From: Hyalella azteca
Lineage: Eukaryota; Arthropoda; Malacostraca; Amphipoda; Hyalellidae
Direction of reading: 5' to 3'
NCBI RefSeq assembly: GCF_000764305.2
Contig: NW_025940926.1
Coordinates: 62,001 to 126,000 of the forward strand
DNA: 64,000 bases
Under the pieces are notes generated by a model. It made no database searches. It had not been told where the DNA came from and was given only the letters and a program-made list of their open reading frames with translations. Below are positions 20,420 through 36,000 of the stretch, in pieces (position 1 is the stretch's first letter; each line of letters starts with the position of its first letter). Position numbers and translations under genes: made by a program.

Positions 20420-21072
20420 GTGTTGTATCATTTATGTCATTTTTTAATTTGAAATAACATTAGTTTTAGCCATGGCCTGATTTCTTCAGTGCCGACATCT
20501 TTATTCTATTCTATACAACCTACCTACGTTGATAACTGTAGCAAATGTTTTGTTACCTTTTCAGTTGGCGATATTTTTTTGTAAACTTGTAAGAAAGATT
20601 AAAATTACACTGTTTAATAATTGATGACGTCCTCACTTTTCAGCTTATTTCCGATTGCGAATTTTCCCTTCTATTTAAAAAGAGTTCAAGAAAGAGATTA
20701 AACTTGAAGTTTGCCTCGTTTCCAATCTTCTCAATCAATCTGTCAACTACATGGCAGTATTTGGCATCTAAGCGGTTATGGTGAGGCTGAGTGAACGCGG
20801 GAAAACTTGTAGAAAGAAACAGAATTAATCGCTTCTAAGCCAGTCTTGAGCGATACTTGCTAAGGTGAGGAGCGGCCGTTGACGTTGAGTGACATGGGAC
20901 GTGGAAATCCGTGATTTTAAAATTCGTTCCACCGATGCCAATATTTGGAAGTATTTTTAAATAGAACTACTGGATATCTAAACTGTTTGCCGCCACCAAT
21001 ATTTTAATTAATCGCCTTTCGACACCTGCCCGTAGTCTGTGTCTCCGATTCGTTGTAACAAGCGTAGGGAAA
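20420..21072 (+). promoter_or_regulatory. Upstream flank and probable promoter of TOP2
   Basis: The interval before the TOP2 start has a locally GC-richer patch near 20865-20915 with TTGACGTTGAGTGACATG, which includes a TGACGT core. The role is inferred from position only; no TATA box or initiator could be fixed. Confidence 0.3.
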
Positions 21073-24000
21073 ATGCCGGCCGTAAACGGCAAAATTACGG
21101 TAAGCATTGACGTGTGGAATTGAAATCTTCGGTTCTAATCTTTTCTTTTTATTATTCATTCACGATTATTAAATAAAAATTTGTAGCTTTGTTGTTGGTG
21201 TTTGTGGTGCTACTTTATGCTCGAATGACCTGTGGATATTGTAATGCCTTTGTGAATTGTGACTGGCGATGCATGTTGGACTTGAAACTTTTTTAGCACT
21301 CGTCGGTAAAACATCATGTGTTTTACTTCTGAAATAAGGTGTTTTTTTGCGGGTTTCAAATTCTAGTTGGCTTAGGACTTAGGTTGCACTACCTAACCTA
21401 TATTGCATCATTAATTTCTGCAAATTGAGGCGTTGGTAAGCACTACCGGAGCATCACGTTGACGTATTCACAATCGCGTTTTTTTTCATCGTGGCAGAAA
21501 ACTGCATTCAGTACTCAATAACTATAATAGATCTCCGGCCCCACAATCTAAGCTAGCCCTATTGTAGTTGAATAATATTTCGATGCAAAATGATATAAAT
21601 TAATATTTATTGATGACCCAAATTAAATTATAATGCTTTTACTCTATTCTATTTCCTTTGCTGTTTGCGATGGAGGCATGTTGCCCAGCTGCAGCGATGG
21701 CCGTTTCTTGTGGTCACGTGACCAAGCGGGAGCCTGTATTTATGAAAATTGCGCTTTGGCTACAATCCGCTACATAACTGTAAATTACCACCAAAAAAGC
21801 TCTGGCCTAAAATAAATGTACATAAATCAATCATTGATTATTTCCATCATTCATTTTGTGTATTTGTTGTTGATGAAACTGGATTAAATATGTTAGTTTT
21901 TATAGCGTGAACACAGTTCGATGCGTTTACGCGAAACCTTTCCGAGTTGCCACAAACCACTGGAATTCAAATTCTAGCGGGAAATGATCAAGGATGCAAC
22001 TCATAAAGCTTTTAATTTGTTTTTAAAAGCACTTAGGCTTACCTAGAAAAGACGTGTATTTGTATTGTTTGTATTAAATTTTTAAAAGACCCTTCTAATG
22101 ACGTAACTGTGCTTGATCAATTAATGTTTTACATTAAGATTTTTCTGCCAATCACTTCAATTTTATTTTTCATTATTTAATGTTGAAGCCTCCTAAATCT
22201 AGCCTGCTGCTCGAACTTGAGAATGAATTTATTTTCTTCTTTTGTCCTGGTAATGCCGGTATGGGTAGTTGGGTATAATTCTTGTAGAAGTGGTGGTTTA
22301 GGAATTGAATAAATTTAAATTTTAAAAATTCAGATAGATTCTGGATTAATACAAATGTGAAGATTTATTAATATGTTGAATGAGCATTTTTTAACCTTTC
22401 AAAATTGAAATTTTTTTCTGGAACTTCCACAGGCTACAGTTCAGTTGTAACAAAAATTTTTTTTTAATTCTATCATTTACAATTAACAATTATAGAAATG
22501 TCTCCTGGGGCTGAAAATCTGAAATAATCTGTTACTGCTCCGCCTGACATACCGGACTGCGGGAATGATCAAAGCACATCCTATTTATGAAAAATAATAT
22601 TTTAACATTTAGCATCTGACCCGTACTTTGTAGTTGCTCATTTTTTTTTTTTTTTTTTTTTGAAATCTTAGTTCAAATGGTGCCGCACTGGCGCTGACTG
22701 CCAGCAATCCATTATTTGCGGGTTTTAGTAAATTATTTAGCTCCTAAATGATGTATTTAATTCATTTAATAATATAATTTGCAATCAAAGACAAACAGTC
22801 AGCTTGAATTTTCTTATTAAATGTAAAATTAACTTCAAATAAATAATATAAATTTAATTTTTTTGTAATTTGATATTTAGAATGAATATAATTTGACTGT
22901 CTTTATAAGTGTCAATGTCAAAGTATCGGAGCCTGCTGAGCAAGTTGCCATTTTAAAGGCTTTGCCCAGCCACCATTGGAACATGCTCTAGACTCTAGAA
23001 GACTAGAATGTCTAGAATGGAAGGCAGGAGCCAGCAATTTATGGTGAGTGAAGCTAGAGTATAGACCTGTATTTTGCATGTTTCAATTCAAGTTTAATTT
23101 AGCTAGTAAGAAAATGACATCATTTATAAGAAAAAAAGTGGTCTAAGTTACCCCATTTTACGGTACCAGACTTATTCTTGTTGAGTTTAACGCAAATAAT
23201 AAACTATAAATGAGACTTTATCATATTTATATATTATAGAACAGTGGTTCCCAAACTTTTCCAGGCTGGTGCCCCCTTTGACTCCCTAGTGAATTTCTAG
23301 CGCCCCCCACAGACACATATAAAAGCATATGGTGATTTTTAGCTTGTAAACATTTTTCGATTTTACCTTCTTTGCAAGTTTTTTTTTTCACCATCATTTT
23401 TGATTTCACACTTCCTTCTATTGGGCCTGTATCGCTGAGTAATTTGTCACTTAAATTTGCGGCGATCAAAAAATTTCTTCTAAACTACTGAACAGATTTC
23501 TACAAAACTTTGCATATAAATACCAAACCTCCCAACAGTGATGTTTAACTCATGACAATTTTTCAATTTTGCTTTTTTTGTGAGTTATACAGATACCGTA
23601 CAGGAGAAACATCTGGCTTTTCTACCAGCCGGTTTAACCAAGAGCCATTTACGTATAGCCGTATAACCCGCAAACAAAGGCAAAATTGAAAAAAAAATGT
23701 AACGAGCTAAACATCACCGTTGCTGAGGTTAGATATTTAAATACTGAGTTTTGTTCAAATCTGTTCAGTAGTTTGGAAGAAATTTATTGACTACTGCAAA
23801 TTTAAGCATGTATTGCTGTTTAAATCACAAATGAAGGTGTAATGGAGAAAAAACTTGCAAACCAAGGCACTATCAAAAAAAATTTCGCAAGCTAAACATT
23901 ACCGTTTGGTAGTTAGACTGTAGATTCAAAATTTTCTTCAAATCTACTTAGTAATTACTTGATCACTGTGAATTTTGGCCTGTATTGCCATATAACTGTG

Positions 24001-27000
24001 GCAAAAATAAATGAAGGCAAAATTCAAAAAAATTCACAAGCTAAACATTACCGTTAGTAAGACGTAAACCCAGGAGGTTAAAGAAACAGATCTGAGCAAA
24101 AAAAAACCATCACTGGGAGTCATGTGCTGCACATGTTGTGTATAAATCATCAAACGGACATTTGAACTTCTGACTTTCACTTCGGACTGCTGCCCCCCTT
24201 TACTGCTCCCCTTCTGCCCTTTTTCATTGCCCCCCAAAATCTTTCCAACACCTTTAGGGGGCAATATTGCCCACTTTAGGAACCACTGTTATAAAATGTT
24301 CATTTTATATAAGTTCAAAACTGCATAACTCGATAATTATTGCATGTACATATGTGATATTTGCTTTATTGAATGCACGTTGTTTGTAGCTTTCAAACAA
24401 GTGCAAACACTTTGCAATTGATGCAAGTAATGATCCATAAATAGCATTTTGAAATAAAATTTGTAAATATTGTTATAAAATGGTCATTTATAAAAGTTGG
24501 AAACTGCATCACGCAGAAAATATTTCATGTACATCCATTGCAGTAGCTTTGTTGAATGCATCTTGTTTGTATCTTTCTAACGAGTGGTAACACTTTGAAA
24601 TTAATGAGAGTAAGGAACTATATATACAGATTTGTTTTAAAAAAATCTTTATACATGTTGTTAAAAAATGTTAATTTTATACATTTTTAAAATTGCTTTG
24701 CGCACAAACTAGAGCATGCACATACATGCGGTTATTATGTTAGATGCACCTTTTTAGCAGCTATGAAATGAGCCAAGAAAATGGAAAAGCCAAATATTCA
24801 ATTTTTCACCCGGCTGGTCCCCTTAATTCGTAGTAAATGTTTTAAGATTGAATAATTAATACTTGTTATTGTTGAACATCAACAAATAAGATAGTGACAG
24901 AGTAATTTTGTTCTATATTAATTTTCTCATATGGCTGTAACAAATAGAAAACTTTCCACAAATAGACTTGGTTGCAGACTAGTGATGGAGGAATTCACGT
25001 GATGCGAGTTTTCACACTTTTCTTGAAAATTCTCATTCCAGGCAATGAATATCACTTGTAGCAACACATATCTAGTACTTGACTTTAGCAATCAATGTCA
25101 AGTGACTTCTGTAAACCATGCATTTGATTGGACCAATTGGTCTGACAACAATTTTGAGTGACCTGTATTAGACAAATTATAATTTATTTAACAATTATCA
25201 TAAGTAAGCACAAAATAAATCTAATGAATAGGACCATCTGCCACTGATTGAAATTCAAATTGCATTTATTTTTTTGCATGTGCACAGCAAATGTGGAGAA
25301 ATGCACTATTTAAATTTCTGAAAACAGCATAAAAAGTATGAACAATTATTAGACCACTATTGAAAGTAACCTCTACACTAAACATATAATAATTCAAATT
25401 CATCTCTCAAATATAAAAGGGAACCATCTCTATCTAACATGAACCCCATTCTACTTCATCAAGTTACCTTAAGTAGTTGAATAGATATGGCTACTTCCAT
25501 CTTTTAAAAAAATGCAGTAGAGTGTAAACTTTGTTGTCTGTGTCAAAACTTTCATTTGATTGCTCAAATATAAATTTCTTTATCCTTGCCAAGACCTGAA
25601 GGCAATGCAATGCATGGAAAAATGATTAGATGGATAGTGGTTGACAGAGGTATGATAATGCAGCCTTGAACACAAACCTGGGATGCACTGAATATCATTG
25701 GAAGGAGATTTTAGGCAACCATAGATATATCGTAATATACCCACCAAAGAGTTAACCTGTATTTACTACCTCGAGGTGCTAACCTTTCATTTAAACTCAT
25801 TCTCATGCAAATCCCTTGAAAGAAACTTATCATGCTTCACAATAATATGGACTTCTTTGTGCAGGCAAGGAATAGAGGGCAAAATTTTATACCGGTATGT
25901 AGTTGGTTAACTTATTAAAGCATATTTTTATCATCAAAAATATTAATTGTATAAACAGACTGCTTCCAAAGTTCACAGGTGCTGGCAGCCAAGTTAGAGA
26001 TAGAAATAGAGTTCTGCAATCTGTCCTTACTTTACATTTGTTAAAGTAAAACTTTGAGCTCAAGTGTTTGAAAGAAAAGAAAAAGTATTGCCAAAAACTC
26101 GAGTCTGCAGTCAGTAAAACATTACATAGATGAAGAACAGAGATTTCCATGTATGTATTTGGAATTGAAATTTTTGTTTACAATGTAAATAAGATAAAAC
26201 ATTTATCAATTTCAGTATAATACAGCTAATATACCAAGTACAACGGATGATAGAGGAATAGCATAGCAGCACCCACAGCATGCTTGTTAGACAAATTTGA
26301 CAACTCTACTTCTACCCCTATCTTATAGCAATTCAGGTAGAAATTACTTAGATTTTACAAAGAAAATTTAGAAACCATGTCATTGCATGGTTTCCACATG
26401 CAATGACAGGTTAAAAAACTATGTTTAGATTTTAATTTGTTTTATTTTTCCAGGATATGCTCATGCCAAAGGTAGACAAGCCTGCCAGCGATGACTCATC
26501 GAATGCAGTTCAAGCTGCAGAACCTGCAGGAAAGAAGAGGACTGTGGAAAAGACATACCAAAAGAAGACCCAGCTTGAACATATCATCCTCCGCCCTGAT
26601 ACCTACATTGGTGTGTGAACTCTTGAGCCAAGTCAAACGTATTCTAAATACTTACATATTAATTTAATATTACTTTCTACTGAACTTTTGTTCTATTATT
26701 GTGTTGCAACTATTTCTAGTTATTTTCTCATGGCTACACTCTCCTTTCTTGAAATATTATTTATACAAATCAAGTATTCCATCTATGAATCAGCTGATTT
26801 TTGCTATGTATGCAATGACAATGATTACTTTCTACTTTTTGCAGGATCTGTGGAAAAGGTGACAGAGCAGATGTGGGTTTTTGACACAGCTGATGAGAAG
26901 TTTGTGCAGCGGGAGATCACTTATGTTCCTGGTCTCTACAAGATATTTGATGAAATCCTTGTCAATGCTGCTGATAATAAGCAAAGAGATCCAAAAATGG

Positions 27001-30000
27001 ATACCATCAAGATAGAAATTGATGCGTGAGTTATACATTTCTTTTGTAAAGGTCACTTAATTAGTCATATGCTGGATTTAAAATGCTTTATAAATTTAAT
27101 GATAATAATGTCATGAATGCCTTCTAATGTGTTGGGGAAAAAAATCTGCACCTATGAGTTGGATATTGTGCTATTCCAGCATTTGTTTACATTAGCAAAA
27201 GAAGTTTCATTTTAATGTTGAATTGTTGACTGGTCTCTAGCTGTGAATAAAATATTCGCGATCATAAATACATGCATTGTGCTCACAATCTGGGAGTTGT
27301 TCAGACCACTCCTCATTACAAATGTAAGAGATCAGATGCATGGTAATGTAAATGACTTTTTAAAGTGGAATTTCAAAAGATATAATGAACATTAATTCTT
27401 AATAACTTAATTAATTTTCCAATGTGAGTGTAATTTATCTCTCACTCACATGCATAATATTCAAATTTAATGTCAAAACCATTTTTTGAGCTACAGTTTT
27501 CCTCTTGTATATATGTATCTGAATTCGAGCCTCATTCCAGGGAGAACAACGTGATCTCTGTCTATAACAACGGTCATGGCATTCCTGTGGTGATGCACAA
27601 GGACGAAAAAATGTTTGTTCCTACAATGATCTTCGGCCACCTGCTCACTTCTTCCAACTACAACGACGATGAGAAGAAAGTCACGGGTGGTCGTAATGGC
27701 TTCGGGGCTAAACTCTGCAACATCTTCAGCACCAAGTTCACCGTTGAGACAGCAAATAAGGAGTACAAAAAGAACTTCAAGCAGGTGTGCACTGTCATCT
27801 TTAAATTTTGTTACACCTGCTTCCATATTCAACAAAATTACCAACAATGTCTTTTTTTTTAAATAGAATTCCTTTTACATTTTTACTCAATATGTCTAAT
27901 AACTGCTGTTGATAAATGTTCTAATTATCAGCTTTTGTTTGTGGGGTTCAATCTACTTGTCCAAGTGTCTATGCTTCAAAACCCGCCGATTTTGTTTAAA
28001 AAAAACTAAATCACTTTTTAAATATTTAACGGACCATGAATTATTGAAAATTTACAAATATTGTGTGTCCATACATAAACAAAGTTTCAACATTAGTTAA
28101 ACCATTAAAAGCAATAAATTAACAGAAACGAGAATTTTCTCCATTTTAGCTCATATATGGCATGCAGTGAAAGAAATTGAAGTATAGGTACAAGCGTACA
28201 ACATTTAATATAAAATATGTACATATTTTCCATAGCTGCAAGTTTGACCCTTTTACTTGAATTCATTTCTAAACAGACTTGGGCGGTGAACATGTCCAAA
28301 GCTTCAGATCCCAAGATCAAAGACTTCACTGGAGAGGAGTACACGAAGATAACATTCTCGCCCGACCTGGCCAAGTTCGGCATGGACTGTCTGGACCGAG
28401 ACACGGTCGATCTTCTCAGCCGACGAGCGTACGACGTTGCTGCGTCTTCTACGGGGGTTAAAGTCTATCTCAATGGGAAACGAGTGCCGGTATGTTTCGA
28501 TCTTGAATATTTCCTAAAGCTTTATTTTCCCTAACGCCTTGATCATTTTTCATTCACGGGGGTTAAAGTCTTTCTCAATGGGAAACGAGTGCCGGTATGT
28601 TTCCATCTTGAACCTTTATCATTTTTTTCTTTTCATGCCATTATCATTGCTCTGTTTCATGCATCACTGCCTTTTTTTTGCTTTTCCCGTTAATTAATAT
28701 GAATTGTTTTATGTGCACCGTAGTAATGAGTGCCTTATAATTTTCAACCTGAATTTGAAGGTTCCTGGTTGAGGCTTGTGATTAAATAAATTTGATGTAT
28801 TCCGTAGTTTCTTTTTGCCAAGGGGAGTTGTGACAAAGAAAAAGAGCAAGTATTTTTCTGATGAGAGTTTAGTTTATAATAAAATGTTTCTGCCCTTTAT
28901 CTGTAATGCATTTTAAACGCTTACTAAGTTATTTGCATCTCATTGCCTTCTAATATTGTGTTTTTTTTTTTTTTTTTTTTGCCTGATCCTCCTGAAGTAA
29001 TTTCTGTCTTAAATTTTAGTCCTTAGAAAAATATTTTTATGACGTATTTATTATTTCTGCAGGTGAAGTCGTTCAAAGACTATGTTGAACTGTACATCAA
29101 GGATCGCACCGACGATGCCGGTGCTCCTCTCAAAGTTGTGTATGAGAAGCCCGGACCTCGCTGGGAGGTGGCGGTCACCATATCAGAGAAAGGCTTCCAG
29201 CACATGTCTTTCGTCAACAGCATTGCCACAACAAAGGTAATCATTTACACTTATCATTATGCACCCTAAGCTTACTATATTTCAAACGCTAAATTACACA
29301 CTCCCACAAACCCAGCCAAGTTGATCCCGTTAAAAATTTGTAGTGTGATCTTGGTAATTTCATAGAAAACCACGAAACGGCGAGAAAGTCTCGATCTTTG
29401 CTGGTCTTTTAAAGAATTCTCAAGCGTATTGTAACATTCACCAGATTTTGATCATTGTATCTACTTCTTGCCAACAGCTTATTCAATTATTCCCTATTTT
29501 CTCATCACAGGGAGGTCGCCATGTGGATTATATTACGAACATGATTGTGAACAGTCTCACAGAGACTCTTTCCAAGAAGAACAAGAGCGGAGTTCAAATC
29601 AAGAATTTCCAGGTAAGCCAAGTTTCTATCTTTCTGAACTGACTTACCTTGCAAATTTCTAAATCTTGATCAATATGTTCCCCTCTCTGAAGAGCCAAGA
29701 ACTTGTTATACTATGTTTACTATTGCCCATGATTTGTACCTATATAGGGCATGCCAACATTATATATTATTTGCATATCTTCTCTGAGCATTTCTTCTTA
29801 TGAAATTTGCAAGATGCTGCTTTGTAAATTTTCTTGCGTTTCCTACAGATCAAGAACCATCTATGGGTTTTTGTCAATGCTCTCATTGAAAATCCTACAT
29901 TCGACTCGCAAACAAAGGAAAACATGACACTGCAACAGAAAAGCTTTGGCTCAAAGTGTACTCTGTCTGACAAATTTGTTGCTGCTGTGGTTAAATCTGG

Positions 30001-33000
30001 CATCGTCGAGACCGTTATGGCTTGGGCTAAGTTCAAGCAGCAAGCTCAGCTCGAAAAGAAGTGTGCTGGTAAGAAAACCTCGAAGCTTAAGGGGATTCCC
30101 AAGCTTGAGGACGCCAACGATGCAGGCACGCGTTCTTCGTCGGAATGCACGTTGATCTTGACTGAGGGAGATTCAGCCAAGACTCTTGCAGTGGCAGGCC
30201 TTGGTGTTGTCGGGCGCGATAAGTACGGAGTCTTTCCCCTAAGGGGTAAGGTGCTCAACACGCGTGAAGCAACCGTCAAACAAATGATGGAGAACGCCGA
30301 GATCAATCACATCATCCAAATCGTGGGACTTCAGTACAAGAAAAAGTACGAAACCGTGGATGATCTGAAAACGCTTCGCTACGGGAAGCTCATGATCATG
30401 ACTGATCAAGATCAGGACGGTTCTCACATTAAAGGTTTGATCATAAACTTCATTCACCATAACTGGCCTTCTCTGCTGCGCTTGAATTTTCTGGAGGAAT
30501 TCATTACGCCGATCGTGAAAGCCACGAAAGGGAAAGAAGAGATAAGCTTCTATTCCCTCCCCGAATACGAAGAATGGAAGTCAAATAAAGATAACTGGCA
30601 CACCTACAAGATAAAGTACTACAAAGGTATTTCATTCATGCATTGTTGTTGCTCTTTGACGGGCCTTGACTCTCGCTTCCTGCAGCATATTTCTATACTG
30701 ATGTCGCTATCATCCTTTCAGTGCTGATATGCTATTTGTCTAACTGAGCATCACTTAGCTTGATCGGCTTTAGTTTACTTTGAAATGCGTGTTATCTTAA
30801 TTATTCGTATAGATTGGTTCAACGATCATTTGGCATGTGATCCTAAATTAGGTGTGATTTGCTTATGACGACAACCAAGAACGAGCCATTTAACCTGGAT
30901 AATAATTACGATTTCTTGTTCTACAGGTTTGGGTACTTCTACGTCAAAAGAAGCCAAGGAGTATTTCTCTGACATGGTCCGTCACAGAATCAAGTTCAAA
31001 TATGAAGGTGACCAAGACGACCGCAGCATCCAGATGGTGAGAAGAATTCACTAGCGAGTGAAGTGTCTGCTACTCGTATTTTACTTTGAGCATATTAAAT
31101 TTTTCCATCTGTTTCTGTAGTTTGCTTCAATAATTGCCCTTCTTATTTTCTTGCATAGTTTCATTTGAAAAAACTTATTAACTATTTTTTTTTATTGTAA
31201 TATTCTTGATCCTGTAGAGTACAAAAATTATGGTTCCTAGTCGCTATTTTTAGCTCATTTTCTCATTTATGGGAAAAAAGGCGCTATTGTGCTCACCATG
31301 TCCGTCTGCTGTCTTTCTGTCCGTCCGTGACTTCACGTTTTCGTCGACGAGAAAATGCGCTCTCTGTCACTCACTGCAGTGATTACTGAGTTATATTTTT
31401 TTTTTTACAGGCGTTCAGCAAGAAAGCAGCTGATCAGCGCAAAGAGTGGCTTACTGCCTGGATGCTGGAGTGCAAGCGGCGCCGTGAGTTGGGGCTTCCT
31501 GAGATCTACCTCTACGAGAAGAACACTCACTCTGTGAACTACTCGGACTTTGTGAACAAGGAGCTGGTGTTGTTCTCTAACGCCGATAACGAGCGTAGCA
31601 TCCCATCGCTCGTGGACGGCTTCAAACCTGGACAAAGAAAGGTACTCAGTGCGAATAGTTTGGGGGTGATCTTTACCTTATTTGTTTTTATTCTGTAGAA
31701 GAAGCGGAGGTTTAGTTGCAAATCTTTGCTGACGAGTTCCTTAAATGCTTTCATACTTTGTTGAAAAAAAGCAACAAACGATTATTCTATGTATCTTAAT
31801 TCAAGTAAACTTCACATTATATTGTGACCTTCTAAGATAATTTGCCAAATTTGATCTTTGAAATTCCAATTACTGTCGTTTGCAGGTGATGTTCACATGC
31901 ATCAAACGTAACGACAAACGCGAAGTGAAGGTGGCGCAACTTGCGGGCAGCATCGCCGAGCACACGGCCTACCACCACGGCGAGGTGTCGCTCATGTCTA
32001 CCATAATAAACTTGGCTCAAAACTTCGTGGGTTCTAACAACATTAACCTTTTGGAGCCCATCGGTCAGTTCGGCACCCGCCTCATGGGCGGAAAAGATGC
32101 AGCCAGCCCTCGTTATATCTTCACTAAACTGTCACCGCTTGCCAGGGCTTTGATCCACCCTCATGACGACCCCCTGCTCAAGTATCTCCAGGAGGACAAC
32201 CAGAAGATTGAGCCTGAATGGTACATGCCTATCATCCCACTCGTGCTCGTGAATGGAGCTGAAGGTATCGGCACTGGCTGGAGCACCAAAATCCCGAATT
32301 ACAACCCCAGAGAAATAGTCGATAATATCAGAAAGATGATCCGAGGAGAAGAGCCCAAAGATATGGTTAGTTTGCTATATAAGGTTAAGTTTATTGTAAT
32401 TGATCTGATTTAGTTACAATTAATAAAAATAATAGTTAACAACAAATTAAATCTATCAAAATTTATTTGATCGATTCCATTTATATTTTTATTATTGTTT
32501 TGCTTCCTTGCTAATCGAGGTATGTTAGATTTCCCGACTACATCAGCGTGCAAGGTATTGTTTTTCTAACAGCATTTTATTTCCTCAGCTTCCTTGGTTC
32601 AAGAACTTCAGAGGCACCGTGGAACAGCTTGATGCCACACGCTACCTGTGCAGTGGGGAGGTGGCGCGTCTCGAGGACAACCAATACGAGATCAGTGAAC
32701 TGCCCATCCGTACCTGGACTCAATCCTACAAGGAAAACGTCCTCGAGATCCTTCAAGGAAACGACAAAATCCCCCCCATTATCAGGTGGGCTTTCTATTC
32801 TACCATGTGTATTATGGGCGTTCTATCGAGCCATTTTCTTTCAATCTCCATGTGAACAATATCTGGCTGTCAATTCACCAATGCATTTTGTGCAAAATGT
32901 TTAGACTGTGTTGTTTTCTTGAACTGTAATTGACTGTCGAGAAACGACTAACTATTCATTTCCATTTCCATGGTACACATCCTAAGGGAAAATTTTTAAC

Positions 33001-36000
33001 TATGAAATTGCAGAATGGGCGCAATTGCAAAAAAAAACATGGGAGAAGTGAGCTTGTCTATAATTGTATGCATTAAAGGCAGTTAACCTATAGAGTTTTT
33101 TTTTTTTTAATTTAGAATTTGGCTTACTTTGAACGTAGATAAATAAGAATTGTGACTCGATTTTTCAGTGACTACCGCGAGTACAACACCGACACTACCG
33201 TTCGCTTCGTCCTGAATGTGCTGGACAACCAAGTTAGGCACGTCGAAGCTGAAGGACCTCATAAGATCTTCAAGCTTCAGTCCAGCATGTCCATCAACAC
33301 AATGGTGAGACGATCAACTATATATTTCATCAGGCATCTTCCCTCCTCATCATTGCTATCCGCAATGCTATCAGATGTAGAATACAGTGATTCATTTGTG
33401 GGTGTTGATATTGGTGAAAAAAAAATCATGCAAGTTGAGACTGACAAAGCTCTTCTGTTTATTATTTATGCCTTGTTGGTTTTTATCTTAACCCGTCCAC
33501 TAATTCACATTCGTATACCCGTCCACTCATTCTCATTAGCGGAAACCTTGGTCTTTCACGAAATTCTAGTATTGTCACAGGTGTCAGCTGCATTGGTCGT
33601 CCGCTAACATAACCACGGCCTCACTCTCAGAGGCAACCTATACGCCGTTAGCTTTACTCAAGTCTATGACTATAGTTATTGGCTACGCAGCTAAATTATT
33701 CAACTATTATTTCCCTAAAGAATCTCGCGGTGTAGCCGGTGAGGAGATACTCGTAGGGGATGAATATCTTTTGATTCATCGTTGTTTTTATGTCTGTTGA
33801 GAATGAACTGGTGCTTGCTGCTTTCAGTGCTGTATAAGCAAAAAATTTTCTCATCCTAGCAAAATTAGTACGGCTAGCATGCTAGTTCAAAAATTAATTA
33901 ATAAATAAAAATTAAGATAATTTTGAAATGAAGTTGAAGTAACGTCATGGAGGTATATAAGGGAACAGTCTAATGCGATTAAGAAATTTGCTTACCTTGC
34001 ACGGTCTTTTGAATTTGTTATCTAATCACTCGGGTTTCGTGGTTCCCTTGTAGAGATCTTGAACTGTTCTCAAAAAATTGTAAATGGTGTGTGGTAAGAT
34101 TCCTATTTGGGTATTTGCTGGTATTTTCATTCTTATTCCGTGTATGTCAACGGAAGTAAGGAACAGGCTATAAAATAAAATGTGTAAACGGGTTGATGCT
34201 TTTTATATATCCTATGTTCATACAACTATTATTTTTTATTTGTATTGAATGTCCTTTTCATGCATTTTTTACTGATGCACTCCGCGTTTCCTAATCCAAA
34301 ATTGACACCAGGTTCTTTTCGATGCGAACGGTGTGTTGAAACGCTACAACAGCGTCATGGATGTACTGCAAGAGTTCTACGAGCTGCGTTTGAAGTTCTA
34401 CGAAAAGAGGAAGCTATACATGGTCGGCATGCTCAAAGCTGAAGCCAACAAGCTATCTAATCAGGTGAGTATTTCAGCTTCCCCTTTTATAGTTCAGACT
34501 ACAATAGCACGAATCAAATTTTATCTCCTGGGCTCAATACCCTAAAGATGTATGAGCAGAAAAATCTTTCAGTAGTTTGTCATAACCAACTTTTTTAACT
34601 TTACTTTGTTGTTCTCAGGCTCGTTTCATCAAAGAGAAATGTGAAGGCAAGCTGGTAGTGGAGAACAAGAAGCGTAAGGACATGATCAACGAGCTCATCA
34701 CTAAGGGGTACGAGAGCGATCCTGTCAAGGCGTGGAAAAAGTCGCAGAGCAGAGAGGCTGCCGTTGTGAGTTATGACCAGGGTTCATTGACGCTAACAAC
34801 TAAGCTCATGAATGAAATTCCCATACATATTGCAATGAAAAAGTTCCAGTGTTGACCAAGAGAGAATGTTGATCAACAACTTGAACTCTTAAACCCAGAC
34901 TCAATTTGACTCGGAAACCCTTTCGATGGTGTAAAATATCTCACTTCATTTGACTTGAATGTATATGTGGTTCCATGCTTAGTTGCTTATAATATCAAAA
35001 GTTGTGAAAAATAATCTAGATTCTAGTCACACATTGAAAATTATATAGAATTACTCTTTGGGCTGTAGAAGTGAGATTACAATTCACTTCTATTCCTTAA
35101 TATTATTCGGTTGACTACATACAAATCTGTGCAAGTCCTCTCATTGAATTATAAATACCGTCTTCTGACGCTTCTTTCATCATAATTACCTCTGCAATTG
35201 AATACCAATACGCAATTTGGCTCCGCTATCTCAATTTCATTAAAAGAGAAAACAGATTGGCTATTATAAAAGGATGATTAATCCCCCGTAACTGGGAAAC
35301 TGGAACCAATGAGCGAAAGTGGGCTGTCATTTCTTATTCTAATTTGTATTGACACTGGAACTTATGAGCGAGAGTGGGATGTCGTCTCTCATTCTAATTT
35401 GTATTGACACTGGAACTTATGAGCGAGAGTGGGATGTCATCTCTTATTTTAATTTGTATTGACACTGGAATCTATGAGCGAGAGTGGGATGTCATCTCTT
35501 ATTCTAATTTGTGTTGACACTGGAATCTATGAGCGAGAGTGGGATGTCATCTCTTATTCTAATTTGTATTGACACTGGAATCTATGAGCGAGAGTGGGAT
35601 GTCATCTCTTATTATAATTTGTGTTGACAGGAAGATGAAGCCGCTGAAGAGTCCGACGCCGAGGAAGAACAGACGGACGATGCAGCAGACTTTGACTACC
35701 TGCTCGGGATGCCGATGTGGAGCCTCACAAAGGAGAGGAAGGAGGACCTCCTCAAAAAAGAGCAAGAGAAAAAACACGAGCTTGAAACCCTGCAAGCTAA
35801 AAGCGAGTCGGATCTTTGGAATCATGACTTGGATGTTTTCATTGAAGAGGTTTGTAAATGTTTGCATGCTGTACAAAAAGTTGTTTTAGTTCTATCAAAT
35901 GATACTCTAATTTTAAACTATTGATACTTCAATTTTCATCTCTTTATGACTTGTAGCTCTGGAAATGAAATGGAATATATAACTTCAGATGATTGTATTC

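Noticed and set aside
27491..30460. Minus-strand frames of 70 to 118 codons within TOP2
   Set aside because: They are shadows of the conserved TOP2 exons on the opposite strand.
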